64,000 bases of DNA from Microcystis aeruginosa Ma_SC_T_19800800_S464 (GCA_007095785.1 SFBL01000035.1:1-64000); one strand, 5' to 3'. Shown: positions 52,461 through 61,239, counted from the stretch's first letter. The notes: generated by a model from the letters alone, not told the origin. Made by a program: numbers and translations.

Positions 52461-53177
52461 ATGATCAATTATTCATTCTCAATTAAAATGCACCAAACTT
52501 TTGACGCGGCCCTAGAAATTAATCTACTTCATGCCAATCAAACAGGAGCCGATCACAACCGGGAACATTTTGACGAGTGGGGCATTACCTGTTTAAACTT
52601 GATGAGTAGTCCTGGTGCGGGTAAAACTGTGTTATTGGAAAAAACCCTCGCAGCCTTAAAAGATCACTTAAAAATGGCTGTTATTGAAGGCGATATGACT
52701 ACCGAACTAGATGCCGATCGCCTGAGACAATATGGAGTTCCTGTGATTGCCATTAATACAGGTCGCTCCTGTCACTTAGATTCCAAAATGGTAGCCGGGG
52801 GAATCCATCGTTTCAAAGAAGATTATAACCCCAAAGAGTTTGATTTATTGTTGGTGGAAAATGTGGGAAATTTAGTTTGTCCTGCCGAATTTGAGGTAGG
52901 GGAACACGCAAAAGTTGCTCTATTAAGTCTGACTGAAGGAGAAGATAAACCCCTCAAATATCCAATTATGTTTCAAGAAGCGGATTGTCTGATTATTACT
53001 AAATTAGATCTGGCTCCTTATTTAGAGATTGATTTAAACCGTTTAGAAGCAAATGTTCGCTCCATGAATCCCGATGTAAAGATTATCGCTCTTTCTGCTC
53101 AAACAGGAGAAGGTTTAGAAGAATGGTTAAATTGGGTAAAAAGCCAAGTCAATACCGTGAGGTTCTTGAATTGTTAA
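52461..53177 (+). CDS. hypB/ghaB: HypB-like GTPase for nickel insertion
   Basis: A 238-aa SIMIBI GTPase. P-loop [15 protein letters not shown] near residue 49, [14 protein letters not shown] (switch) near 74, the metal-binding region GRSCHLD near 99, [20 protein letters not shown] near 128 and the base motif ITKLDLAPY near 178 are conserved. The His-rich or CxxCGC N-terminal Ni-binding stretches of some HypBs are absent. It should use GTP hydrolysis to transfer Ni via HypA. The start could also be the Met at 52488 (MHQTFDAAL). Confidence 0.92.
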   Translation: MINYSFSIKMHQTFDAALEINLLHANQTGADHNREHFDEWGITCLNLMSSPGAGKTVLLEKTLAALKDHLKMAVIEGDMTTELDADRLRQYGVPVIAINTGRSCHLDSKMVAGGIHRFKEDYNPKEFDLLLVENVGNLVCPAEFEVGEHAKVALLSLTEGEDKPLKYPIMFQEADCLIITKLDLAPYLEIDLNRLEANVRSMNPDVKIIALSAQTGEGLEEWLNWVKSQVNTVRFLNC

Positions 53178-53240
53178 TCAGTAACAGTTTTTGAGATTTA
53201 TTTCTGTTTTACTATCTGTCATCTCTAAAGGCTATTACCT

Positions 53241-54281
53241 ATGAAACGGCGCAATTTTTTCTCCTTACCTCTCGTTTTTTTTAGTAGCTTACTCCTGACC
53301 GTTAGTTGTAATCAAGCTCCTCAGCAAACCCCCAATGCAAGTACTTCTCTGAGTAACACTGTCCCCATTGTCATCGGTTATAGTAACTGGGCCGGTTGGT
53401 GGCCATGGGCGATCGCTGAAGAAGAGGGATTATTTGCTAAAAATGGGGCTAATGTTCAAATGAAATGGTTTGATGGTTATCTTGAATCCTTGCAAGCTTT
53501 GGCCGCCGGACAATTAGATGGAAATAGTCAAACTCTCAACGATACCATCACTTTTGCAGGAGATGCAGTGAATGGTCAAGTTGCTGTTTTAGTCAATGAT
53601 AACTCGTCGGGAAATGACAAAATTATTGTCACAGAAGAGATTAAAACGATTCAAGATTTAAAAGGCAAAAAAGTTGCAGTCGAAGAAGGCGTTGTCGGTG
53701 ATTTTCTCCTCAGTTTAGCCCTAGAAAAAGAAGGAATGAGCCGTAAAGATGTGCAAATTGTACCCATGGAAACAGGGGCTGCTGCCGCCGCTTTTGCATC
53801 GGGAAAAGTAGATGCAGTTGGTGCGTTTCCACCTTTTTGGTCAACAGCACTTAAACGAAAAGGTTCTAAAGAATTAATTAGTTCTAAAGCTTTTTCTGGT
53901 GCTATTCCTGATTTATTAGTTGTCAGTGCCAAATTAATCAAAGAAAAGCCAGAACAGGTTCAAGCTTTGGTAAAAACATGGTTTGATGTTCGAGAGTTTA
54001 TGACTAAAAATCCCCAAAAAGCCGATGAGATTATGGCCAAGCGTGCGGGCATTAGCCCAGAAGAATTAGCCCTATATAAAGAGGGAACGAAGTTTTTCAC
54101 CTTAGAAGAAAACCTAGAAGCGTTTAGTCCTGGTAAAACCATGAAAAATATGCCCTTTGCCGCTCAAAAAATGGCTGATTTTATGAGGGAAGTTGGCTTT
54201 ATTAAAAAAGTCCCCGATCTAACAACCATTTTAGACCCCCAATTTGTCAAGGTGTTGGCAAATCAAGACAAAAAAGCCTAA
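53241..54281 (+). CDS. ABC transporter substrate-binding lipoprotein, NMT1/SsuA type
   Basis: A 346-aa periplasmic binding protein. The N-terminus has a lipobox LTVSC near residue 23, then GYSNWAGWWPWAIAEEEGLFAKNG, FDGYLESLQALAAGQLDG and VEEGVVGDFLLSLALEKEGM (typical of nitrate/sulfonate/taurine ABC-type binding proteins; in parts). In the guanidine operon its ligand is probably guanidine. The following permease and ATPase complete the importer. 63 nt after hypB. Confidence 0.9.
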   Translation: MKRRNFFSLPLVFFSSLLLTVSCNQAPQQTPNASTSLSNTVPIVIGYSNWAGWWPWAIAEEEGLFAKNGANVQMKWFDGYLESLQALAAGQLDGNSQTLNDTITFAGDAVNGQVAVLVNDNSSGNDKIIVTEEIKTIQDLKGKKVAVEEGVVGDFLLSLALEKEGMSRKDVQIVPMETGAAAAAFASGKVDAVGAFPPFWSTALKRKGSKELISSKAFSGAIPDLLVVSAKLIKEKPEQVQALVKTWFDVREFMTKNPQKADEIMAKRAGISPEELALYKEGTKFFTLEENLEAFSPGKTMKNMPFAAQKMADFMREVGFIKKVPDLTTILDPQFVKVLANQDKKA

Positions 54282-54286
54282 TTATC

Positions 54287-54338
54287 CCCTCTTGTAGATC
54301 GAGAAATTAAAGGTTCCAATTCTCTATCTACAAGAGGG
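54287..54338 (+). other. Long hairpin between binding protein and permease genes
   Basis: CCCTCTTGTAGAT (54287-54299) pairs with ATCTACAAGAGGG (54326-54338), extended by GAGAA/TTCTC after one mismatch, with a 14-nt loop. No T-run follows. It is probably a 3' stabiliser or partial attenuator that keeps binding-protein mRNA in excess, as for the hairpin after pstS at 6071-6091. Confidence 0.7.
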
Positions 54339-54423
54339 ATTAGGGAGACAAGTTGACCTCAAGAATTTTTTGATAACTGGGTGATATTGGCTATCAAAAT
54401 TATTCTTTTCTTTTAAAAATCCC

Positions 54424-55239
54424 ATGACCACAACACCTAAAACGCTTTCTCAAAGCACTTTTTGGCGGATTACCGAGAATATTCCCGAATCCCTAAAGTG
54501 GACTTTAATGATTTCCTCTATTATTGTCCCGCTTATTTTATGGTTACTAATCTCTAGTTTTGCGGGCATTGAATCCGTATTTTTACCTTCTCCTTTAGCC
54601 GTTATTCAAGCACTAGGAAAATTAGCAGAACAGGGCTTTTTAATTCAAGATACTATTACCAGTTTTTTGCGAGTAGTTGGGGGCTTTTTTTTAGGAGGAT
54701 TGTTTGCTATTCCCCTCGGCATTTTAATGGGAACTTTTCCCAGTATTCGCAGTTTAATGGAACCGATCATTGGCGTTGTTCGTTATATGCCCGCTCCTGC
54801 TTTTATTCCCCTATTGGTTATTTATTTGGGCATTGGAGAAACGTCAAAGATTATGCTCATTTTTATTGGAACAATTTTCTTTAATACTTTGATGATTATG
54901 GATGCAGTTAAGTTCATTCCTCGGGAATTAATCGAAGTAACTTATACCCTTGGAGGAAATCGAAAACAGGTTTTATTTAAAGTGATTACTCCCTATATTA
55001 TTCCGAATATTATTGATACTTTTCGCGTTAATATGGCGGCCGCATGGAATTTGGTAGTAGTGGCGGAATTGGTGGCTGCCGATAATGGATTAGGCAAACG
55101 CATTTTATTGGCCCAGAAATTTCTGAGAACCGATGAAATTTTTGCCTGTTTAATTGTTCTAGGAATTATTGGCTTTGCTCTAGATTTAAGTTTTCGTTTG
55201 TTTTTGCAGTGGACTTGTAAATGGTCAATTACTCGTTAA
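54424..55239 (+). CDS. ABC transporter permease, SsuC/NrtB type
   Basis: A 271-aa membrane subunit with six hydrophobic segments. The coupling loop REL-IEVTYTLGGNRKQVLFKVITPYIIPNI (residues 173-202, in parts) has the EAA-type Gly motif, and the TM core contains LGGLFAIPLGILMGTFPSIRS. It follows the binding-protein gene after 142 nt (with hairpin). Function: translocation of guanidine or related cation through the plasma membrane. Confidence 0.92.
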   Translation: MTTTPKTLSQSTFWRITENIPESLKWTLMISSIIVPLILWLLISSFAGIESVFLPSPLAVIQALGKLAEQGFLIQDTITSFLRVVGGFFLGGLFAIPLGILMGTFPSIRSLMEPIIGVVRYMPAPAFIPLLVIYLGIGETSKIMLIFIGTIFFNTLMIMDAVKFIPRELIEVTYTLGGNRKQVLFKVITPYIIPNIIDTFRVNMAAAWNLVVVAELVAADNGLGKRILLAQKFLRTDEIFACLIVLGIIGFALDLSFRLFLQWTCKWSITR

Positions 55240-55309
55240 CCTAAAAACTCAAGCACAGAGTTTATTATGTCACCAGTAAAGTTATTTTAATGATAAGAGA
55301 AGAACCTTA

Positions 55310-56068
55310 ATGCACTTAGAAATTACTCAACTCAATAAAATTTTCATCACTAAACGAGGTGCGGTGGTCGCTCTGAAAGATATTAATTTACACGTTGACA
55401 GTGCTGAATTTGTCTGTGCGGTCGGGGCCTCTGGTTCAGGGAAATCAACTTTGTTGCGAATGATTGCGGGTTTAGATCTGCCCACTTCCGGCAAAATTAC
55501 CGTTGATGGTGTTGAAGTGACAGGGCCAGGAGCCGATCGCGGCATGGTTTTTCAAAATTATACACTCTATCCCTGGATGACGATCCAAAAAAATGTTGAA
55601 TTTGGCTTAAAACTACAGGGATTATCGACAAAAGAATGCTGGGAAGTGGCCTGTTATTATCTGGATATTGTCGGTTTAACCCAATTCGCTAATGCTTACC
55701 CCAGAGAACTATCGGGTGGGATGAAACAACGGGTAGCGATCGCCCGCTCTCTTGCCTGTCATCCCAAAGTTTTATTAATGGACGAACCTTTTGCCGCTTT
55801 AGATGTACAAACCAAAGAAAGAATGCACGAATATTTAATTGAAATTTGGCAAAAAATTAGGTGTAGTATTTTAATGATTACCCATGATGTGGATGAAGCG
55901 GTTTTTTTGGCTCAACGTATTTATGTTTTGAGTGCTAGGCCGGGGACTATACAACGGGAATTAACAATTAATTTACCCGTAGATCGTAATTATAAAATTA
56001 AACGACAATCTCAGTTTTATGACTATACGGATCAAATTTACGGCCTACTACGGGGTGAGAAATGCTAG
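55310..56068 (+). CDS. ABC transporter ATP-binding protein, SsuB/NrtD type
   Basis: A 252-aa ATPase. Walker A GASGSGKSTLLRMIAGL near residue 39, Q-loop VFQNYTLYPWMT near 80, signature LSGGMKQRVAIARSLA near 132, Walker B VLLMDEPFAALDVQTKE near 152 and switch His THDVDEAVFLAQRI near 189. The last gene of the guanidine operon; the C-terminus is a short tail without a regulatory domain. Confidence 0.93.
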   Translation: MHLEITQLNKIFITKRGAVVALKDINLHVDSAEFVCAVGASGSGKSTLLRMIAGLDLPTSGKITVDGVEVTGPGADRGMVFQNYTLYPWMTIQKNVEFGLKLQGLSTKECWEVACYYLDIVGLTQFANAYPRELSGGMKQRVAIARSLACHPKVLLMDEPFAALDVQTKERMHEYLIEIWQKIRCSILMITHDVDEAVFLAQRIYVLSARPGTIQRELTINLPVDRNYKIKRQSQFYDYTDQIYGLLRGEKC

Positions 56069-56335
56069 AAAAAACTAGCGATCATCAAGAGTAGTCCCGG
56101 GTTCAAAACGAGTTAGAGCAGCAAAAATCATCCTCAAACAGCGATCGCTGCTGCCGCAAACCCCTAGATAAATGATGGAACAGTGGTTCAACCATTAAGA
56201 TTTTGTGATAATCCCGGGTAAGTGTGATCTAAAGTACAGCTTTTTTTGGGAAAGTTTCCCCAGTGGTGCTGCCTTGGGCGCAAATATGATAGAATGCCAG
56301 TAAATTGATACAAAACTTTACTTCAAGGTGAATCT

Positions 56336-57298
56336 ATGCCGTTTACGATCGAATCAGCGCGGAGCATTTTCCCCAACACGCTATCAGCGGATGTGGTTCC
56401 CGCCACGATTGCGCGTTTCAATCAGCTGAATACCGAGGATCAACTAGCCTTGATTTGGTTTGCCTACCTAGAAATGGGCAAAACCATCACCGTTGCCGCC
56501 CCCGGTGCTGCTAGTATGGTGTTTGCCGAAAACACCATGAATGAAATTCGGCAGATGTCACCCCTGCAACAGTCGCAGGTGATGTGCGACTTAGCCAACC
56601 ATGCTGACACCCCGATTTGTCGTACCTACGGCACTTGGTCTGCTAATATCAAACTGGGATTCTGGTATCAATTAGGACAATGGATGGAAGATGGCAGTGT
56701 TGCCCCAATTCCCAAGGGTTATGAACTATCTGCTAATGCTAGCGCCGTTTTAGACGGGATTAAAAAATTAGAGTCGGGACAACAAATCACCGTTCTGCGG
56801 AATTGTGTGGTGGATATGGGCTACGATCCCAAGAAACTGGGCGATTATAACCGTATTTCCGAACCCGTGGTTCCTCCCCAAAATATTGCCGAACGGACCA
56901 AAGTTAGCATTGAAGGCGTTACCAATGCCACCGTCCTCAACTATATGGACAACCTCAACGCGAATGACTTTGATGTATTAATTGAATTATTCACCCCTGA
57001 CGGCGCTCTGCAACCACCTTTCCAACGTCCCATCGTCGGTAAAGAGGCAGTATATCGCTTTTTCCGCGAAGAATGCCAAAATTTGAAATTAATCCCCGAA
57101 CGCGGTGTGGTGGAACCCGCCGATGACGGTTTTACTCAGATTAAAGTGACGGGAAAAGTACAAACTCCTTGGTTTGGTGCAGGTGTGGGGATGAATATGG
57201 CATGGCGCTTCCTCCTAACTCCTGATAATAAAATTTTCTTCGTAGCGATCGATTTATTAGCTTCTCCGAAAGAATTATTAAACTTTGCCCGTGGCTAA
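56336..57298 (+). CDS. ocp: Orange carotenoid protein (OCP)
   Basis: A 320-aa blue-light photoreceptor that quenches phycobilisomes with a bound ketocarotenoid. The all-helical N-terminal domain (to about 160) and the NTF2-like C-terminal domain (about 195-315) are both present. Functional residues are conserved: Tyr 44, Trp 110, Arg 155 (interdomain salt bridge) and Tyr 203 in the carotenoid tunnel. Start MPFTIESARSIFPNTLSADV with AAGGTGA 6 nt upstream. It is followed by a terminator and frp. Confidence 0.98.
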   Translation: MPFTIESARSIFPNTLSADVVPATIARFNQLNTEDQLALIWFAYLEMGKTITVAAPGAASMVFAENTMNEIRQMSPLQQSQVMCDLANHADTPICRTYGTWSANIKLGFWYQLGQWMEDGSVAPIPKGYELSANASAVLDGIKKLESGQQITVLRNCVVDMGYDPKKLGDYNRISEPVVPPQNIAERTKVSIEGVTNATVLNYMDNLNANDFDVLIELFTPDGALQPPFQRPIVGKEAVYRFFREECQNLKLIPERGVVEPADDGFTQIKVTGKVQTPWFGAGVGMNMAWRFLLTPDNKIFFVAIDLLASPKELLNFARG

Positions 57299-57342
57299 AT
57301 AGCTACTGAGAGAAATCATTAAAAATTCTGATGAAATTTATT

Positions 57343-57373
57343 AGAGTTCCTTGTCAAGTGAACTCTTTTTTTT
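57343..57373 (+). terminator. Rho-independent terminator after ocp
   Basis: AGAGTTC and GAACTCT with inner TTG/CAA pairing, followed by T8. Separates ocp from frp. Confidence 0.85.
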
Positions 57374-57465
57374 CTACAATTAAAAGGCTGACTTAAAAAA
57401 ATTGGTAAATACACTGGTTTCTTCTCCGATCTAGGTAAGAATAACTAAACAATCATTCTTAACAG

Positions 57466-57855
57466 ATGTCGGCGAAAAGAGTCGAGGTAGTTCAAAAACC
57501 CAAAATTATCATCCCTAAAACTAAAATCATGCCTATGAGTGAAATAATTTGGTCAGATACCGAACAAGAAATTGCTCAAACTGCTTTCCAAAAAGCCTAT
57601 CAGCGAGAAACTAGCACTTTAATAGAACATATTAAAGAACAGTCTGGTCAGATCACGGTTTTAGATGATATCTGGCAAATGCACGATTATCTAAGCGCCC
57701 GACGACATCAGATTGATGGTAAATATGACTATCGCTATACTTCCCTAATTTTTGTCTTTGCTCAACTATTAAAGGAAGGATGGTTAAAGCTAGAAGATCT
57801 CAACGGTTTGGAAAAAGATAAACTAGCGAAAATCGCTGCTCTCTCGCGAATGTAA
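57466..57855 (+). CDS. frp: Fluorescence recovery protein (FRP)
   Basis: A 129-aa protein that binds the activated (red) OCP, detaches it from phycobilisomes and speeds its conversion to the orange form. The core from about residue 24 matches FRP: IAQTAFQKAYQRETSTLIEHI, DDIWQMHDYLSARRHQIDGKYDYR (near 67, in parts; Trp and HD and Arg are in the OCP-binding patch) and FVFAQLLKEGWLKLEDL. The N-terminal 23 residues (up to MPMSE) are basic and may not be part of the mature protein; in Synechocystis the functional start was placed at an internal Met (Met 26), and here 57529 or 57535 would be equivalent. Confidence 0.93.
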   Translation: MSAKRVEVVQKPKIIIPKTKIMPMSEIIWSDTEQEIAQTAFQKAYQRETSTLIEHIKEQSGQITVLDDIWQMHDYLSARRHQIDGKYDYRYTSLIFVFAQLLKEGWLKLEDLNGLEKDKLAKIAALSRM

Positions 57856-58022
57856 ATTAATGATGAGCATTAAGCTATCAGCTTTCCGCTTCCAGTTGGG
57901 TGACTAAAAAATTCATCTCTAGATAATCAACACCGTCTTAAGTTTTTCCTAAGCGGCAACCAATTCCGCTAGAATGAGTCAATCATCCCGACCGCTTTTC
58001 GCTTGTTTTGCACCTTTGGTTT

Positions 58023-58538
58023 ATGTTCAAAAATCTTTTACTTCCCCTAGGAATATCTATCTTTCTCGGTGTTTGTCAGTCTTTGTCAGCCGCCGAATCA
58101 GCTATCATCAAATACCACATCTTCCAAGGGTCCGTATCGGTATCAGAATTAAAGCAATTGAGCGAAACAGGCGAATTAGCCCCCGCTTTAGCGGCACAAT
58201 TAAAGATGGCTAACCAAAAACCCGAAGAATTCCGCAAAATCCTTAATCGTCGGGTAGCGGTGGATGCCGTCTTTCTTTCCAAATTTCTTAATAGTTTTTT
58301 TGGCGAAAGTTTGCTAGATTATGCCGCCGAAATTGTCCACACCCCCAATCGGGCTGCTAGTCGCCAAGCTTTACGGGGTTCCCTAGTCACTTCTGCCATT
58401 AATGATAATGAGATTCAAATCATCGAAGTCCTCGCTAATTATCCCACCAGCGAGGTTCATGTGGATGGCAATCGTCTGCTGGATTTAATCAACCAAATTG
58501 AGTCAGTATTGAAAAAAATGCCCCGTTTACCTTTCTGA
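58023..58538 (+). CDS. DUF1400 exported protein (alpha/beta-hydrolase-associated)
   Basis: A 171-aa protein. Signal peptide MFKNLLLPLGISIFLGVCQS ending LSAAE, then the DUF1400 domain (IFQGSVSVSELKQLSETGEL, GESLLDYAAEIVHTP, ASRQALRGSLVTSA and EVLANYPTSEVHVDGNRL) usual in cyanobacteria, sometimes N-terminal to an alpha/beta hydrolase that is absent here. ATG at 58023 rather than TTG at 58008. The last 25 bp, encoding KMPRLPF and stop, are repeated at 60449-60473 after the restriction-modification genes. Confidence 0.88.
   Translation: MFKNLLLPLGISIFLGVCQSLSAAESAIIKYHIFQGSVSVSELKQLSETGELAPALAAQLKMANQKPEEFRKILNRRVAVDAVFLSKFLNSFFGESLLDYAAEIVHTPNRAASRQALRGSLVTSAINDNEIQIIEVLANYPTSEVHVDGNRLLDLINQIESVLKKMPRLPF
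58514..58538 (+). repeat. Left direct repeat flanking the RM module (25 bp)
   Basis: AAAAATGCCCCGTTTACCTTTCTGA (in parts: AAAAATGCCCCGTTTA, CCTTTCTGA) is repeated at 60449-60473 with 23 of 25 identical bases. It is the 3' end of the DUF1400 gene including the stop codon. Confidence 0.85.
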
Positions 58539-58611
58539 TATCAAATCCGCCTTTCAAATTTTCTTGAATTGGGCTGTAAATTGAATAGATTAGGATAATC
58601 TAGTAATAATA

Positions 58612-59526
58612 ATGACTACTTCTTTGTCTGAAAGGAAAACAGTTAGCGCCAAACCTTTTTTAAAGTGGGCGGGAGGCAAAACTCAACTGGTTCCCAATAT
58701 TCTATCTTTGATTAATTCCCAGATTTCTCAAGATTGTCAGTTTAACTACATTGAACCTTTTGTCGGAGGTGGGGCAGTTTTATTCTCAGTCTTAAATAAT
58801 TTTTCTCCTGTCCAAAAAGTTATTATTAATGACATTAATCCTGATTTAATCATGGCTTATAATGTTATTAAAGATAATGTCAAAGAATTAGTAGTCAAGC
58901 TAAAAAAAATTCAGCAGGATTTTTATGAACTTAAAAATCTGGAGGAACAACAAAAGTTTTTTTTGGATAAAAGAATAGAGTTTAATTCTCGCAGCTGCGA
59001 TGACTGTCTAGAAAAAACAGTTTTGTTATTATTTCTCAATAAAACTTGTTTTAATGGACTTTATAGAGTCAATAGCAAAGGACTTTTTAATGTCCCCTTT
59101 GGAAAATATGTCAAACCGTTGATCTGCAATGAAGAAAACCTATTAGCTGTCAATCACCATTTACAGAAAGTGACGATTCTACAAGGAGATTTTGTCCAAA
59201 CCCTAAATTATGCCAATAACAAGACTTTATTTTATTTTGATCCTCCCTATAAACCGATTAAAAAAACATCAGCTTTTACCTCTTATACTAAAGAAAATTT
59301 TAACGATGAGGAGCAAATACGATTAAAACAATTTATCGATCAATTGGATCGAGCGGGTTATAAATTTATTTTAAGTAATTCCGACGTTAAAAACTTTGAC
59401 TCTGACAATAATTTTTTTGATGATTTATATAAAGATTATAATATTCAAAGGGTAAAAGCCCGACGAAATATTAATTCCCAGGGCAATAATAGGGGAGAAA
59501 TCTGGGAATTACTGATCAATAATTGA
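58612..59526 (+). CDS. Adenine-specific DNA methyltransferase, Dam/D12 class
   Basis: A 304-aa N6-adenine methyltransferase. SAM-binding motif FLKWAGGKTQLV near residue 17, FIEPFVGGGAVLFSVLN near 46, and the catalytic motif IV DPPYKPIKKTSAF near 207 (DPPY) are present. Together with the next gene it makes a type II restriction-modification system; its target is unknown (alpha-type Dam homologues often methylate GATC). Start ATG at 58612. Confidence 0.93.
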   Translation: MTTSLSERKTVSAKPFLKWAGGKTQLVPNILSLINSQISQDCQFNYIEPFVGGGAVLFSVLNNFSPVQKVIINDINPDLIMAYNVIKDNVKELVVKLKKIQQDFYELKNLEEQQKFFLDKRIEFNSRSCDDCLEKTVLLLFLNKTCFNGLYRVNSKGLFNVPFGKYVKPLICNEENLLAVNHHLQKVTILQGDFVQTLNYANNKTLFYFDPPYKPIKKTSAFTSYTKENFNDEEQIRLKQFIDQLDRAGYKFILSNSDVKNFDSDNNFFDDLYKDYNIQRVKARRNINSQGNNRGEIWELLINN

Positions 59527-59555
59527 CAGAAATTAAGCCTAACAGAAAAGACGAC

Positions 59556-60332
59556 ATGAATAAAAATATTTCTTCAACAGATCGAGGGTGGCAAGCTGTA
59601 TTCGATAGATATAACTTGCACGATCATGATTTTTTTAATCAGCCTTATTTTATTAAAACTGCACAGATTAAAGCAGCCACCAAACATTTTGAAACTACAG
59701 GGGAAAGAGAAGTAAGAATTTTATGTAAACAAGATACAAGAGAAAGCCGTCCAGAAGTTTTTAAAAAGCTAGGATTGTTTATTTTACCAGTCAAGAATGG
59801 AGAGTATGTAATATTAAAGGGCGAGGGTTATGTTGATATTCCTATCATAGAAACACCCAGACAAAATTATCGAACTTTATTAGATTTTCAATTAGAAACT
59901 TCTTTGATAGGTGATTCAGAAATGCAACATCTCGACTTCGCTTACGCATCGAGTCTAATTCGTCACTTTATCAAAGATAATAGCCTAGTATTAACCATTC
60001 GTGGTAGAAAATATACCCCTGAATTTACACTAAAAATTAATGATCATGTTCTTAAAATTAAAGGTGTACAAACAGAGGTGGATGCAGGATATGAAGGCAA
60101 GAACCAAATTGTCCTGATTGAAGCCAAAAACTTAAGTATAGACAATGTAATTATCAGACAGTTGTATTATCCATCTAGACAATGGCAACTGCATACTAAA
60201 AAGAAAATTGTCACACTATTTTTTGCTAAGAAATCAAATATATATTATTTATGGAAATTCGAGTTTGAAAATCCCGACAATTATAATAGTATTAAGCTGG
60301 TGGACTCAGCGAGATTTGAAATTATAAGCTAA
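59556..60332 (+). CDS. Probable type II restriction endonuclease
   Basis: A 258-aa protein directly after the methyltransferase. The C-terminal part contains VQTEVDAGYEGKNQIVLIEAKNL (near residue 195, in parts), a PD-(D/E)XK-like pattern: Asp then about 10 residues, then EAK. The start may also be the TTG at 59523, which overlaps the methyltransferase stop by 4 bp; I prefer ATG at 59556. A methylase neighbour is the main support. AT-rich coding use and flanking repeats point to transfer. Confidence 0.78.
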   Translation: MNKNISSTDRGWQAVFDRYNLHDHDFFNQPYFIKTAQIKAATKHFETTGEREVRILCKQDTRESRPEVFKKLGLFILPVKNGEYVILKGEGYVDIPIIETPRQNYRTLLDFQLETSLIGDSEMQHLDFAYASSLIRHFIKDNSLVLTIRGRKYTPEFTLKINDHVLKIKGVQTEVDAGYEGKNQIVLIEAKNLSIDNVIIRQLYYPSRQWQLHTKKKIVTLFFAKKSNIYYLWKFEFENPDNYNSIKLVDSARFEIIS

Positions 60333-60448
60333 ATTTATCGTAGTTCTCATATCAGTTAGACACAATTAACTGATTGTTGATTAAGCGTATCAAAATCTAG
60401 AATGTCTCTCATGAGAACACTAGAATAAACCGACCATTTTGATCTGCC

Positions 60449-60473
60449 AAAAATGCCTCGTTTACCCTTCTGA
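60449..60473 (+). repeat. Right direct repeat flanking the RM module (25 bp)
   Basis: AAAAATGCCTCGTTTA and CCCTTCTGA: near-identical copy of 58514-58538. It is followed after 2 nt by the ATG of the DALR-domain gene. Confidence 0.85.
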
Positions 60474-60475
60474 GT

Positions 60476-61159
60476 ATGAATTTTATCTGCAATCATCCCT
60501 CGATCGAGCATTGCTTAAAACAACAATTAATGAATATTTTTCCAGAAAACAAACATAAATTAACTTTCTATCGTTGCTTAAAAACTGATAGTATCCTCTA
60601 TCGTTCACCTCTGTTTTATTATTTTACGCCCGCTCAATGTCAAGCTATATTTAACCATTTAATCGCCCTTTTTCCACAAATTCAGCTTAGGGAAGGATGG
60701 CTAGAATTATTATTAGATCAGCAATTTTTATCCTTTTGGTTACTAAAACTAAACGATTTAATCGATAAATTTTTCTTCGATCAGCTTCCTCTCCATCCCG
60801 AAGGAGAATTTTTCTTTTTATTTCAATACACCCACGCTCGCTATTCTAGTTTGTTACAACTGCTCAATCGGGAAAAAATTAGATTAATCGAGTCAGAACT
60901 ATTATCATGGCATCATCCCGCCGAAATAGCCTTAATACTGCAAATTTTAACCGTTTGTGATTGTTGGGAAAGCCAGAAACTCTATCCCTTAACTGCAAAT
61001 TTTTGCGAAGGGATGCTCAATTTTGAGCGTAACTGTCGCATTATCGGAGAATCGGCCCCAATTCAGCGATCGAGATTAATCCTGATTAGCGTCAGTCAAA
61101 AACTACTTAACCGTCTTCTCCGTCAAAAATGGCAACTGCTGCCGATGACGGAACTATAA
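60476..61159 (+). CDS. Stand-alone DALR anticodon-binding-domain protein
   Basis: A 227-aa protein. The C-terminal half resembles the DALR domain of class I arginyl-tRNA synthetase: FQYTHARYSSLLQLLNREK near residue 115, HHPAEIALILQILTVCD near 145 and QRSRLILISVSQKLLNRLL near 195. The synthetase catalytic part is absent. Stand-alone DALR proteins are known in cyanobacteria; the function is unknown (perhaps tRNA-binding). ATG at 60476. Confidence 0.85.
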   Translation: MNFICNHPSIEHCLKQQLMNIFPENKHKLTFYRCLKTDSILYRSPLFYYFTPAQCQAIFNHLIALFPQIQLREGWLELLLDQQFLSFWLLKLNDLIDKFFFDQLPLHPEGEFFFLFQYTHARYSSLLQLLNREKIRLIESELLSWHHPAEIALILQILTVCDCWESQKLYPLTANFCEGMLNFERNCRIIGESAPIQRSRLILISVSQKLLNRLLRQKWQLLPMTEL

Positions 61160-61239
61160 AATATTAACTTTTATGAATTTAGTGGACAAAACCATCAGCT
61201 TATGATAGATTTTAATTAGTGTGAGGAGCGAACCAGAAT

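Noticed and set aside
52073..53177. Hydrogenase maturation locus
   Set aside because: HypA and HypB homologues are present, but no hydrogenase structural or other hyp genes are nearby; the context is the guanidine operon.
57974..58213. 79-codon plus-strand ORF
   Set aside because: Out-of-frame shadow of the DUF1400 gene, which has a clear signal peptide and domain in the other frame.
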